Assembly (NCBI GenBank): GCA_001942045.1
Contig: MSTD01000015.1
Coordinates: 62,001-126,000 of the forward strand
Origin: Mycolicibacterium porcinum
GTDB lineage: Bacteria; Actinomycetota; Actinomycetes; Mycobacteriales; Mycobacteriaceae
Direction of reading: 5' to 3'
Length of the DNA: 64,000 nucleotides
Shown here: positions 1 through 10,800 of the stretch, piece after piece
Numbering within the stretch: position 1 is the stretch's first letter
How the letters are laid out: each line of letters starts with the position of its first letter
Translations under genes and position numbers: made by a program
Notes under the pieces: model-generated
What the model was told of the DNA's origin: nothing
The model's input: only the letters and a program-made list of their open reading frames with translations
The model's database searches: none

Positions 1-1
1 C

Positions 2-1759
2 CCGATTCGTGTTCCGATCCACGGCGGGTTTACTCCTTGCACGGCTCAGATCACCGCGGACGGTTTTTCTGAAGCACCGTCAGACCCAATTACCTTCGGC
101 CCGCGAAGTCTTGAGGTTGAGATTCGCCTGGCCACGGCGGATGGTGTTGCGTCCGTGCTACTCAAACCACCTCATGTGGAGATTCGTACCGGGGAATCTG
201 GCATTCCTGCTGCGTGGAGAATGACCGCGGACGTGCTCGATCCGGACGATTTCACGCAGGACCGTTTTGTGGCGGTCCGCGCACCCGGCATCGAGACCGC
301 TGAGTTCGGTTACTTTTCCGAGCTGGGCGACCTGCTGCAGGTCGACCCCAGCCCACGAAAACGCCAAGGAGATGTCTTCGAGAGCCGGCTTCAGCAGTTC
401 GCCGACACGGTTCGAAGTCATCCGACCGGCACGATCGTGGCGACGTTGAGAACCGACATCGGGACCATCGCAGTCAACGTGCTATCTGCCCAGCCACGTC
501 GCCTCGCGGCAGGTGTGAGCCTGCACGAGGATCTACTGAAATTCACGCAGGTGGCGGCTGTCGCGGATCTTGCGGCCTATGTATGGAGCGCTACGGCACC
601 TTGGCGTCCGGCCGAGGTTCTGCCAGTCGTCGACGGAACTGCAGCCCTACCGGCTCATCTCGTCGATGCGGGCGAGTTACGGTGTCAGCTGTTTGTCGAC
701 GATCCGTGGGTGTTCATCGACCCGCCAGCTGTGCCAGGCGAGACGGCCTTCCAGATCGAGCAATTCGGCTGGCGCGAGGACGGCACTCCCGCCCAAGTGC
801 AGCTGTCCCGTTATCTGGGTGGTCCACGCCGAGCCCCGGTGGAAGTTGGTGCCATCCCGGAGGTCTGGGCCGCATTAGCGAGGTTGCACGCCGACGGTAA
901 AGCTGATCGGTTCGCAGGGCTGATCGTCCTTCTGGCTGATGAGCCAAGGAAAGCGCTGGAATGTTTGGGGCACAGCACAATTCCCGCGGGCGAAAAGATG
1001 GCGATGCTTATCCGTAGCGAGCTCGTCAACCGCGACTTTGCGATCGACCAGACCCATAACGAATTGCATTCGCATCCATGGTTCGGCTGCATGGTCGAAC
1101 TCGCCGACTTGGTGTCGCTCCACCGCCGTCAACACGAGGTGCGAGCCGAGCGCGCTGAAACCCTTGCTTACCTATGGGATCGAGCGGGACAACCGCTGAT
1201 GGAGCTGTTGAGGACAGGCAAGTCGGCCAGCATTGATGACGCCTGCTTTGACGCCAAAGTGTTCGCGATGAGTGGGGTACCGGGGAATCAGGTTGAGGCG
1301 AAATTGCGTGAGATCCAGCTGGCACCGCGTGCGCAACTGCACCCGGAAACGATGAGGATCGCGATCTACGAGGCATTCTGCCGGCGAACCGAATGGATAG
1401 CATCTGGATGGACTCCCAACTTCGCCAAACAAGCGTCGTGCGTGGTCAACCCGATCAAACGCGCATCGCCCCGCGCGCACGAAGCGATCATCATGCGCAG
1501 CGATCGAGTAGGCAAGATCGACATCTCCGAGAACCCATGGATGCTGATGTCCGTGCAATCTCTGACGCTTGCACTACTCGCCAGGCTCGAAGCGCACGGG
1601 AGAATCGGTGGTCAGTATCTGAACTCTGGCCTGCTGGGTGACTGGGCACGGATGGCGCAACTCTGTCCGTCGATGGTAGCCAACGATCTACTGATTGCTG
1701 AAGCGCTTGTATTGCACGACCGTCGTGGTGATCTGACTGGAGGAGACAGTGATCGATAG
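2..1759 (+). CDS. unknown protein upstream of DUF1998 helicase (5' end outside window)
   Basis: The frame that ends at TAG 1757-1759 is open without any stop back to base 2, so about 585 codons of a longer gene are present and its start lies left of the window. GTG 155 is only an internal start-like codon; the residues before it (for example PIRVPIHGG and PRSLEVEIRLAT) read like normal protein. I recognise no family. The visible part looks like a beta-rich N-terminal segment followed by a mostly helical C-terminal half; no signal peptide, membrane segment or catalytic motif stands out. It overlaps the following helicase gene by 11 bases, and the helicase Shine-Dalgarno (ggagga, 1739-1744) lies inside it, so the two are translationally coupled. 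It is probably a dedicated partner of the helicase in a nucleic-acid defence module; that role is inference. Confidence 0.8.
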   Translation, partial: PIRVPIHGGFTPCTAQITADGFSEAPSDPITFGPRSLEVEIRLATADGVASVLLKPPHVEIRTGESGIPAAWRMTADVLDPDDFTQDRFVAVRAPGIETAEFGYFSELGDLLQVDPSPRKRQGDVFESRLQQFADTVRSHPTGTIVATLRTDIGTIAVNVLSAQPRRLAAGVSLHEDLLKFTQVAAVADLAAYVWSATAPWRPAEVLPVVDGTAALPAHLVDAGELRCQLFVDDPWVFIDPPAVPGETAFQIEQFGWREDGTPAQVQLSRYLGGPRRAPVEVGAIPEVWAALARLHADGKADRFAGLIVLLADEPRKALECLGHSTIPAGEKMAMLIRSELVNRDFAIDQTHNELHSHPWFGCMVELADLVSLHRRQHEVRAERAETLAYLWDRAGQPLMELLRTGKSASIDDACFDAKVFAMSGVPGNQVEAKLREIQLAPRAQLHPETMRIAIYEAFCRRTEWIASGWTPNFAKQASCVVNPIKRASPRAHEAIIMRSDRVGKIDISENPWMLMSVQSLTLALLARLEAHGRIGGQYLNSGLLGDWARMAQLCPSMVANDLLIAEALVLHDRRGDLTGGDSDR

Positions 1760-4700
1760 GCTCGACCCCCTCGACACCGCCAAAGAAATCGAGGGCAGCT
1801 ACAAGCGGTACCTAAAGACCCTCCTTGCACCACGCGACGAGCAGCTCGCCGCAGCATTCGACGCCGAGATCGACGCCAGCACCCTGCTGACCAAGGGGCC
1901 GATCCTCGAGCTGACCCCGCCCTACGAGACCGGCGCGACGTGTCGCCAGCTCATCGGCGAGGGGGTGCTGCACCCAGACTTCGCTCGGATCGATAGTCAA
2001 GCCTTCCCAATTGATCAACCGCTGTATGTGCACCAGGAAACCGCGATCCGCAAGTTTGTCGCAGGTCGAAATCTTGTGGTCAGCACCGGAACTGGTTCGG
2101 GCAAGACCGAGAGCTTCCTGATCCCCATCGTGAACGCATTGATCGAGGAGCGCGCGAAAGGAACGTTGGGGCCGGGGGTGCGAGCATTGCTCCTGTACCC
2201 GATGAATGCGTTGGCCAACGATCAGCTCAAACGCCTCCGTGCGGTCCTTGCCAGCGTTCCGGAAATCACGTTTGGTCGGTACACCGGTGAGACACCTCCA
2301 GATTCGCGCGCCGCGGAAGCTGAATTTTGGCAAAGCAATCCGGGGGCGACCCGGCTGCCAAATGAGTTGCTGAGCCGCGAGGAAATGCGCAGCAATCCGC
2401 CGCACTTGTTGCTGACCAACTACGCGATGCTCGAGTACCTGCTGTTGCGCCCAGACGACATCGACCTCTTCGACGGACCCTACGCCGGAACCTGGCGGTT
2501 CATCGTGATGGATGAAGCGCACGTCTACGACGGAGCGCAGGGTTCCGAGGTGGCGCTGCTAATGCGTCGGCTCAAACAACGCGTGGCGCCGAACATAACC
2601 ATGCAATGCATTGCTACCTCTGCGTCGCTCAATGGATCCGTGCGCAATGATCCTCGCGGCGAAGCGATGGAGTTCGCAACCAACCTTTTCGATGCCCCGT
2701 TCGAGTACGTCGACGGTGATTCGGCTAGTCAGGACCTTGTTGAGCCGACGCGAAAGAAGCACCTGCCAAAGGCGGACTGGCGGTTGACGGGCGAACAGCT
2801 GGCGGGGCTGCGCAGCGGTGTGATCAAACCGGACGAGTTTGTACCGCCAGGCCGCAGCCTGTCGGAAGCGTTGAGCAGCGAAGGATCGATCGTCGAACTC
2901 AAAGAGGCACTGAGTAACGGGCCGGTCGATGTCCGACGGCTCGCCGAACACATTTGGCCCGATGACGATGAGTCGCCGGAGAAACTCGACGCACTCGTGG
3001 AGCTAGGCAGCAATGCCCACGATAACGCTGGGCACCCCGTTCTGTCGGCTCGATACCATTTGTTCGTCCGGGCGACCGAGGGAGCGTTTGTCAGCTTCAG
3101 CGATGATGGGCCGCGAATCTTCCTGTCCCGCCATGAAGTAGACCCCAATACTGGACGTGCAGTATTCGAGTTCGGAACCTGTAACCGCTGCGGTGCGGTG
3201 CATTTGGCGGGTGATCTCGAACGGCGTGACGGTCACGAGTACTTCCTGCCGGCCAAGAAGGCGGACCTGTCGGTGAACTGGCTGGTATTGGCAGACACCG
3301 ACGCTGATGTACTCCTCGACGAGGATGAACTCACCCTCTCTGAAGACGATGCGAAATCAGCCAAGTCCGATCCGACGACGCGGCGGCTGTGCACCGGATG
3401 CGGATTGCTCGCCGAATCGAGTGCCAAAGTTTGCCCATCGCCGAACTGCCGTGGTGGACAGATGCTGCCGGTACGCGAACATCCTCGCGCTACTAAGATC
3501 ATGAGTCGTTGCACCGAATGCGGTACACAATCACGCCAGGTAATCCGGCGCCTTAGAACTGATGTGAACGCGGCGCCGGCCGTTGTTACCACGGCCCTCT
3601 ATCAGCAGCTTCCCGAGGCGGCCGACGAGGCAGCCGATCAGGTGGGCGGTGGACGTAAGCTGCTGATGTTCTCCGACTCTCGCCAGGCGGCAGCGTTCGC
3701 GGCGCCGTACCTCGATCGCACTTATGCCCGGATGCTCGAGCGTCGGTACATCACGCAAGCGCTTCGGGACCCTGCCGCCTGCGGCGAAATCACGGTCGGT
3801 GACCTAGCGATACTGACTCGTGACAAGGCTCATGCCGCAAGGCACTTCGCGCGCACCCTGGGCACCATTGAGACAACGCAAGCTGTCAACCAGTGGGTCT
3901 CGGGGGAGCTGATGACGCTGGAGACGCGCCAATCGCTCGAAGGTCTCGGGCTGATGCGGGTGGCGCTACGTCAGGACGCTCCGGTGCCGATGCGGGGGTT
4001 CACTGCCCTTGGTCTGACTGAGGCCGAGGCATGGGCGTTGCTCAACGAGCTGGTGAAAACGGTGCGGTTGCAGGGTTCCATCACGGTGCTGGACCGAGTT
4101 GATGTGAAGGAAGAGCGGTTCGCGCCCCGTAATACTCGGGTAAGGATGCGTTCAACGGGATCTGATCGGACTAAGCAGATCATTAGCTGGAGCCCCAGCG
4201 GCACAGGCACTACGAACAGTCGAATCACCTTCCTCCGCAAGGTTCTTGCGGCCTTGAACAACGACACGCCCGCGGAGCGTCTGCTCGAGGGCTGCTGGAA
4301 GCTACTCGAATCTGGTGGATTCCTGGCCGCGGAGTCCGACCGGGCAGTTGGCGGGACGGTCTACCAGCTGGACCACAGCAGGCTGGCCATCGCCAACGGC
4401 GCAGCATGCCCGTGGTATCGGTGCGACACCTGTCGGCTGATGACAGCGTTCACGGTCCGGGACATCTGTCCCAATAGCAGGTGCACTGGCCGACTGAAGC
4501 CTTTCGACCTGCCCGATCCCCAGGATGACGCGAATCACTACCGCGTGGTTTACCAAACCATGAACACGGCGCCGCTGACTGCTCACGAACACACCGCGCA
4601 GTGGCACGCCAAGGAAGCCGCCGCTATCCAACGCGACTTCATCAGCGGCAAGGTCAATGTTCTTTCCTGCTCGACGACATTCGAGCTGGGGGTCGACGTC

Positions 4701-6392
4701 GGCGATCTGCAGTCGGTGGTCATGCGCAATATGCCGCCGAAGACGGCCAACTATGTCCAGCGTGCGGGGCGGGCAGGCCGCCGCGCCAGCTCGGCGGCGC
4801 TGGTGGTCACCTACGCCAATCGTTCCGCGCACGATCTCGCGCAGTATCAGGATCCAACCTCGATGATTGCTGGTCGGATGCGAATCCCCTGGGTGCCCGT
4901 CGACAACGCGCGGATAGCCCGTCGTCACGCGCACTCGATCGCGTTAGCAGCCTATTTCAGGCAGTGCTTCGAACGGCGCCACGAGAAGTGGGAGACGGCA
5001 GGACAGTTCTTCTTGCCGGCAGCTGATGGCGGGCCTTCGCCCGCCGACCGGGTACGTGAATTCCTCACTCCCGTACCTGCCGCGGTTGCGGAGGGTTTGC
5101 GTACAGCTCTTCCTCCGAGCGTCCAGACCGAGATCGGGGTCCACGACGGAAGTTGGGTCGAGGCGCTGCTCGAACTGCTGTCTTCGGTAGGGATGGAACT
5201 GACTAAGGACGTTGATGACATCGAGGAGCGCATCCAGGAATCGGCCAAGGAACGCAAGTTTTGGTTGAGTAACCGCCTTGTGGAGACCAAGCAGACAATC
5301 ACCGGTCGCTACCTGCTGGGCTTTCTGGGTAGCCGAAACATCCTGCCCAAGTATGGGTTTCCGGTCGACACCGTCGAGCTCAGTACGGTCAATGCCGCAG
5401 ATCCAGTGGGGCGTCGGCTGGAACTTTCACGGGACCTCAGCCTCGCGATCTACGACTACGCACCAGGAAACGAGGTCGTGGCCGGCGGCAAGCTCTGGAC
5501 CTCGACCGGCTTGAAGAGGCGCCCCGGCAAAGAACTGGTTCGACATAACTACCGGATCTGCCAGACCTGTGGGCGGTTTGAGCGCGGCAGCAACCTCGAT
5601 CCGGCGGATCTGTGTCCGAGCTGTGGGGATCCGTTCAAGTCGACCGGCACCCTGGTTATCCCGGAGTTTGGGTTCATCGCCGCGAGCGATGCCCGCGATG
5701 TTGGAAGTGCCCCGCCGGAACGTCGCTGGCACGGCGGTAGCTATGTCGAGTCTCCGGGGGATGACATCGGTTTGTATCACTCGTCCGGTCCCAATGGGCT
5801 TAGGGTGACCGCGCGTGCAGGTGTTCGCGCTTGGCTCGCCGTGGTTTCGGATGGAACCGGCGACGGATTCCAGCTGTGTCAGTGGTGTGGCTGGTCGCGG
5901 GCAGTCCAGCGGGGCGGCCGACGCCGTAAGCATCAGAAACCCGACACCAACAAGGACTGCGACGGGCCGCTTGAAAAGATCTCGTTGGGCCATCGATACC
6001 AGTCCGACGTCGCGGAGTTCACCTTTGACGGCGTCCCGTACCGCCGGGACCACGAGGCGAACTGGCTGTCGTCGCTGTACGCAATTCTGGAAGGGGCGTC
6101 ATACGCTCTGGAGATCAGCCGTGACGACATCGACGGTGCCCTGTCCTGGAGCGCAGACCACCGCCGCAGCATCGTCCTTTTCGATACGGTTCCGGGTGGG
6201 GCTGGCGCCGCGAAGAAGATCGCTGAGAACATCGGCGTGGTCCTGCAAGCGGCGGTCAAGCGAGTAACCAGCTGCGACTGCGGTGAAGAGACCTCCTGCT
6301 ACGGGTGTCTTCGCTCGTACCGCAATGGGCGGTTTCATCAAGATCTTTCACGAGGAGCCGCGTTGCAGATTCTTGGAGGGGTGGCGCAGTGA
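1749..6392 (+). CDS. large DEAH-box helicase with DUF1998-type zinc C-terminus
   Basis: A 1547-residue superfamily 2 helicase. The first RecA lobe has the P-loop GTGSGKT (residues about 113-119), a DEAH box (about 255-258) and an ATSAS motif III. The second lobe has FELGVDVGD and the motif VI arginines QRAGRAGRR (about 1003). Between the lobes is an insertion of several hundred residues with zinc-ribbon-like clusters (CNRCG, CTGCG, CTECG). The C-terminus has the CDCG...CYGCL pattern (about 1508-1520) of DUF1998 domains. The same combination occurs in DruE of Druantia and is split between DrmA and DrmB in DISARM, so an ATP-driven DNA or RNA translocase acting on invading nucleic acid is likely. 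It starts at GTG 1749, behind ggagga, overlaps the upstream gene, and ends in a GTGA overlap with the next gene. None of the other DISARM or Druantia partners is recognisable, so the system type is open. Confidence 0.92.
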   Translation: MIDRLDPLDTAKEIEGSYKRYLKTLLAPRDEQLAAAFDAEIDASTLLTKGPILELTPPYETGATCRQLIGEGVLHPDFARIDSQAFPIDQPLYVHQETAIRKFVAGRNLVVSTGTGSGKTESFLIPIVNALIEERAKGTLGPGVRALLLYPMNALANDQLKRLRAVLASVPEITFGRYTGETPPDSRAAEAEFWQSNPGATRLPNELLSREEMRSNPPHLLLTNYAMLEYLLLRPDDIDLFDGPYAGTWRFIVMDEAHVYDGAQGSEVALLMRRLKQRVAPNITMQCIATSASLNGSVRNDPRGEAMEFATNLFDAPFEYVDGDSASQDLVEPTRKKHLPKADWRLTGEQLAGLRSGVIKPDEFVPPGRSLSEALSSEGSIVELKEALSNGPVDVRRLAEHIWPDDDESPEKLDALVELGSNAHDNAGHPVLSARYHLFVRATEGAFVSFSDDGPRIFLSRHEVDPNTGRAVFEFGTCNRCGAVHLAGDLERRDGHEYFLPAKKADLSVNWLVLADTDADVLLDEDELTLSEDDAKSAKSDPTTRRLCTGCGLLAESSAKVCPSPNCRGGQMLPVREHPRATKIMSRCTECGTQSRQVIRRLRTDVNAAPAVVTTALYQQLPEAADEAADQVGGGRKLLMFSDSRQAAAFAAPYLDRTYARMLERRYITQALRDPAACGEITVGDLAILTRDKAHAARHFARTLGTIETTQAVNQWVSGELMTLETRQSLEGLGLMRVALRQDAPVPMRGFTALGLTEAEAWALLNELVKTVRLQGSITVLDRVDVKEERFAPRNTRVRMRSTGSDRTKQIISWSPSGTGTTNSRITFLRKVLAALNNDTPAERLLEGCWKLLESGGFLAAESDRAVGGTVYQLDHSRLAIANGAACPWYRCDTCRLMTAFTVRDICPNSRCTGRLKPFDLPDPQDDANHYRVVYQTMNTAPLTAHEHTAQWHAKEAAAIQRDFISGKVNVLSCSTTFELGVDVGDLQSVVMRNMPPKTANYVQRAGRAGRRASSAALVVTYANRSAHDLAQYQDPTSMIAGRMRIPWVPVDNARIARRHAHSIALAAYFRQCFERRHEKWETAGQFFLPAADGGPSPADRVREFLTPVPAAVAEGLRTALPPSVQTEIGVHDGSWVEALLELLSSVGMELTKDVDDIEERIQESAKERKFWLSNRLVETKQTITGRYLLGFLGSRNILPKYGFPVDTVELSTVNAADPVGRRLELSRDLSLAIYDYAPGNEVVAGGKLWTSTGLKRRPGKELVRHNYRICQTCGRFERGSNLDPADLCPSCGDPFKSTGTLVIPEFGFIAASDARDVGSAPPERRWHGGSYVESPGDDIGLYHSSGPNGLRVTARAGVRAWLAVVSDGTGDGFQLCQWCGWSRAVQRGGRRRKHQKPDTNKDCDGPLEKISLGHRYQSDVAEFTFDGVPYRRDHEANWLSSLYAILEGASYALEISRDDIDGALSWSADHRRSIVLFDTVPGGAGAAKKIAENIGVVLQAAVKRVTSCDCGEETSCYGCLRSYRNGRFHQDLSRGAALQILGGVAQ

Positions 6393-7630
6393 CCGCGATA
6401 AGCGATGGATTGCCTTCGGTGCGGGCGATAAGAGAAGCGCTCGAGGAGGTACCCGGTGCGCTCCGCGAGGAACCGCTGCCGGAACATGCTGGTTCGGGCG
6501 AGGGTCCTGCATCCGCGATTTGGATCTCTGACCCCGAACGCGGCCGTGGCATGGAGATGCGCGACGCGCCGAATACGTCAGCAGAAGACTCCGACAACGG
6601 ATTTGTCGATGAACCGGCCCTGATTTTCGAAGTGCCGCCTGTGGTTACGGATTCCGATATCGAACGCGTGCTGGGCGAGGATCGCATCCGGGAACTCGAA
6701 CAGCTGCAGCAGATTCGCGCCATTGACGCGCTGGGCTGGTACGTCACGTTCCACCAGCGAAAGTACCAGCACGGCGTGCACATCCCAGTCGAAGGTGTGT
6801 TGATGCTGGCGTGGCAGTCTTTCTACAAGGTAGGCCTGCCCGTCGAGCGAAAGCTTGAACTGGCCTTCCATGCGATCCTTCGTCACGAACTGTTTCATTT
6901 CGAGGCTGACTGCATGACGGCCAACTGGGAACTGGCGACTGGCGTCAGCGTGCACTGGGACTCTCGTGTGCACCACCGAAATGTCAATGGATATGTCGAG
7001 CTTGAAGAGGGTTTGGCGAACGCCTACATGCTTCGCGGCTTCAAGCACCCTGCCCGGATGTTGGCGAATTCCGCTGGGGCCTACAGAGCGCTGAAGAGCT
7101 TCTGCGCACAACAGCCGACAGGGTACGACTGGGGGCCAAAGTACGCGATAAGCCGCGGCGCATACATCGAAGGCTGCCGCGATCTTGCCGACGACTACCA
7201 GCAGACCTCGGCCGCCACCTGGCATGTTCCGCACGCGTTCGACACATTGATGCTCTACCCCGATCCGATCCGGATCGACTGGACCCGATGTCCGATCCTC
7301 ATCCTTGACGAGCACGACCTCCTGGCGCAGCTCGGGATCGGAATCTCGTATTTCGAGATGGTTGAGCATGTAGAGGAAACGGCAGGTTTTCAACGCTCAC
7401 TTCGCAAGCTTGACAACCGATTGCGCAAGACCTGGGAATCCACCAAGTATGACCTTGCGCGGTCCACGGCGTTGAAGAGTCTCGACTTCAAACAATGGAA
7501 GAAAGGTGGCAGAGACGTCTACTCGGTTCGGGTGGGCGGCAACTATCGCGCGCACCTTCAGTACGACCGCGCAACGACCACCTGGTTCGCTGAAGAGATC
7601 GGCGACCACAAGGAGATGGGCCACGGCTAG
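6389..7630 (+). CDS. HExxH metallopeptidase-like protein fused to a RelE/ParE-like C-terminal domain
   Basis: 413 residues from GTG 6389, which overlaps the helicase stop as GTGA and has ttggagggg just upstream; an upstream ATG at 6305 would add 28 residues lying wholly inside the helicase gene and is less likely. Residues 1-80 are acidic and probably disordered. A helical domain follows with HELFH at 166-170 and a downstream EEGLANA (E205/E206), the pattern of a gluzincin-type zinc peptidase with HExxH and a glutamate as third ligand. The last 75-85 residues, with VYSVRVGGNYRAHL and WFAEEIGDHKEM, resemble the core strands of RelE/ParE-fold toxins. Protease chemistry and toxin-like fold are both inferred from motifs. 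It is the last gene of the module, coupled to the helicase, so it may be an effector or an RNA/ribosome-contacting sensor. Convergent with the Hhe-like gene; the 207-base gap between them holds no clear gene. Confidence 0.85.
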   Translation: MTAISDGLPSVRAIREALEEVPGALREEPLPEHAGSGEGPASAIWISDPERGRGMEMRDAPNTSAEDSDNGFVDEPALIFEVPPVVTDSDIERVLGEDRIRELEQLQQIRAIDALGWYVTFHQRKYQHGVHIPVEGVLMLAWQSFYKVGLPVERKLELAFHAILRHELFHFEADCMTANWELATGVSVHWDSRVHHRNVNGYVELEEGLANAYMLRGFKHPARMLANSAGAYRALKSFCAQQPTGYDWGPKYAISRGAYIEGCRDLADDYQQTSAATWHVPHAFDTLMLYPDPIRIDWTRCPILILDEHDLLAQLGIGISYFEMVEHVEETAGFQRSLRKLDNRLRKTWESTKYDLARSTALKSLDFKQWKKGGRDVYSVRVGGNYRAHLQYDRATTTWFAEEIGDHKEMGHG

Positions 7631-7837
7631 CCGAAGCGCCCGGGCTCCTAGGCCTCAGATACCGCGAGAACGATACGGCCTGGTATTGGGTGGGCTAGAT
7701 TTCGCTGTGCATCCGGTGAAGCAGCTTCGAGTAGCGGGGACGTGCCACACGTAACCGGGTCGGGTGCCATCGGCCACGCCGGTGATCGCTGATGCCAGGA
7801 ACGCGGGAATGACGGTGAGCCCGCAGCAGACCCGCCC

Positions 7838-10800
7838 TCACTGTGTCCGGGGGAGGGTGAGCGTGCCATCGTCACGGATCGTGGCCTTCTGATCCATGAC
7901 CAGCTGGTCGATCGCCTTGTTGATGCGACGGTCTACAACAACTCCGGTCCTGCTCCACCCGAATACCCGTGCCACGCATTGAACGGTCTCAGCGCGGCTT
8001 ACCGCGCCGATATCTCGAATGGTGAGCACTACGGCCATTGCGAGTTCGTCGAGATGCACTTGGTCAACTTTTCGGGCGGCGTTCAGCGTGGGCGTGCGGA
8101 CCTGTGTGATTTCCCTACCGGGCAGTGTGAGGAAGTCGCCGTCGTGGACGGCTCGTGATGCCTGAACCGCGCGCCTGATGTTGTTGCGGATGTTGGACCC
8201 GATGCGTCCGATGTTCCACCACTCACGCAGGCGCTCGTGGGCAATATCGAGGTGGATAGGCCCTTCGTGTTCGACGAGCGTCTCGATGGCATCGACCATG
8301 TGGAGGTGGCTGCCCGGCTCGCCGGGGTCCACCCACCGGGGAATCTGGCACGCCGGAGCGAACTGATATTCGGCTGTCCATGTCGGTGCAGTCGCGATTT
8401 CAGCCTTCTCAGTCTCCACGACGGGTCGCTCTATGGCCGCGACATTCTTGGTTCGTTGGTTCAGGGGCGCGGCGCTTGCTTCCTCGATGGCGGCGCGCAG
8501 TCGTGCCTCCTCGGTGGCGCGATCGCGGTACCAAGCTGTGCCCCAGATTCGGTGGAGCCGCCAGCCGAGGCCGGTGAGAATCTGGTCACGAAGCCGATCG
8601 CGGTCCCTGGCGGCGGGTGCGGAGTGATATTGGTAGCCATCGCATTCGATGCCGATGGCGAACATTCCAGGATAGGCGGGATGACGGACGCCGATATCGA
8701 TACGGAATCCGGCGGCGCCCACTTGGGGTTCGACGGTGTAACCCCATCCACGGATGGCGGTAAGCACCGACTCTTCAAACGGCGATTCGGGGTCGAGTCC
8801 GGTGGATGAGTAGGGCACCGCGAGGGTTTGCGAGCCCTTCTCTGCGTAATCGAGGTAGGCGCGGAAGTATTCGACGTTCTCGTTGGCAGATGGGGGGATC
8901 TGCCCTGCGTGCATCGAAGCAACAACCTCGACACGTTGCCGGGCACGGGTGATGCCGACGTTGAGGCGTCGCCACCCCTTGTCTTTGTTCAATGCACCGA
9001 AGTTTGTTGATATTTTTCCTGCCTCGTCAGGACCGTAGCCGACGGAGAACACAATGACGTCGCGCTCGTCGCCCTGTACCTGTTCCAGAGCTCGGATGAA
9101 GAAGCCGTCGAGTCGGTCCTCTGTGTCGAAGAATCGGTCGAGGTCTCGCCTGCTGACTCGTGCCTCGTCAATCGCGTTCTGGACAGCATCAGCTTGTGCG
9201 ACAGAGAAAGTTACAACGCCTAGAGTCAGGTCCGGGCGCTCGGTAAAGTGCGCAATCACGCGCTCCGCGACCTTGGCTGCCTCGACAGGATTGAACGAAC
9301 CCCCTCCCCGCCGATACATCCCGTGAGCATTAAAGAACTCGACTCCGACGTCGTTGCCTTTGGCGTGGGCGGAAGGGAAGGTGACGAGCTTACCTTCATA
9401 GAACTTGTAGTTGGAGAAGGCAATAAGGTCTTCGTGGCGAGAGCGGTAGTGCCAGCGCAAACCGAGATTGTTGAACGCGCCGGAGGCCTTGGCGAGCTCG
9501 AGGACGGACTGGAAGTCCTTGACATCAGTTTCGTCTTCGCCATCATCGTCGGTGCTGCGTTCAAAGAATGAGGTGGGCGGTAGCTGTTTGTCATCGCCGG
9601 CGAGTATCAGTGCCTTGCCTCGGTAGATGCAGTTGATGGCATCGCCGGGGGTCACCTGCGAAGCTTCGTCGAAGATGACGACGTCGAATTCCATGTCCGA
9701 GGGCAGGAACTGGGAGACCGCTAGCGGGGACATCATGAAAACCGGTTTGATGCTGGGCGTGACATTGCGGGTGCGCGACATCAAATCACGCACTGGCATG
9801 TGCTTTTTCTGTTTGCCACCTTCGCGGCGGATCACGCCGGGCTCGCCCATCGTGGTGTTGGCAGGACGGCGGGTGTTGGCGGCCATAATGATGTCGGAGG
9901 TCGCCGATTTGATGAGATCGCGGTCGAGGGATTGATACTCCTCGGCCAAGGCTTCGCGGTCGGTCGCGAGCAGTGGGCGGAGCCGTTCGTCATTTTGAAT
10001 CACTGCGTCGGACCAGCCGCGAAGGAGGGCTCGCTTGACGACGTTTGGAACTTCATGCTCGGTCAGGCGCTGTTCGATGCAAAAATCGATGGCGGTGTCG
10101 AGACCTCGTTTGCTCAGGTCGGCGTACGTGCGTTGGTATTCGAACCATTCCTGCTGACCGACGGTATCGGAACGGAAGTCGTCGATCAGGTCAACCGCAC
10201 CGCTGTAGTCATCAAGCTCACCGATGAGTTCGACATGGCGACTGGGGGCGAATGCCTCGACTATGCGGTCGCGGCATTGGATCCACTTCTCGTAGACGGG
10301 ACCGGTGGCTTCAACAAGGTTGGACGTCGCAAGTGACTTGACCTGACCGATGGTAAGCGGTCGGTTTGTCACCGAGCGAAGGTTCGTGGCCCACTCGATG
10401 GCTGTATCGAGGGTGTTGAGATCGGTGTCGCCGAAGTTGAAGTAGTCGCCAAACATGGCTCTGTAGACCGGATCGGACGCGCGGAGCTCCTCGGTTGCCT
10501 GCTTGGCGATTCCGCACAGGGCCAGCAGGTTGTTGGCATCGGCGAGCGAACGGTTTCCTCTGGTGGCATCGCCGACCGCGTTGATACGGGCGGCGGCCTG
10601 GCGCATCGGGTCTACATGGGCGGTGAGCCAGTCGATGGCATGCTCAATGGATTCGAGGAGGAGCTCCGGAGGAGCGGCTAAGGCGGGAGCGGGCTGGAGA
10701 TCGGCCTTCCAACCCTCGAATTCAGCGCGAGCAGTATCCGCCACAATTTGATGTGCCTGGTTGGAACCGCTGCCAGTCAGATAGGTGACCAGCGGTGCAG

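Noticed and set aside
6305..6388. Upstream ATG start for the peptidase-RelE fusion
   Set aside because: The added 28 residues lie inside the helicase gene and have no ribosome site; GTG 6389 with ttggagggg and the GTGA overlap is better.
1749..7630. DISARM or Druantia call for the first module
   Set aside because: Only the helicase/DUF1998 architecture fits; no DISARM methyltransferase or drmC-like gene is adjacent, and no Druantia partner is recognisable.
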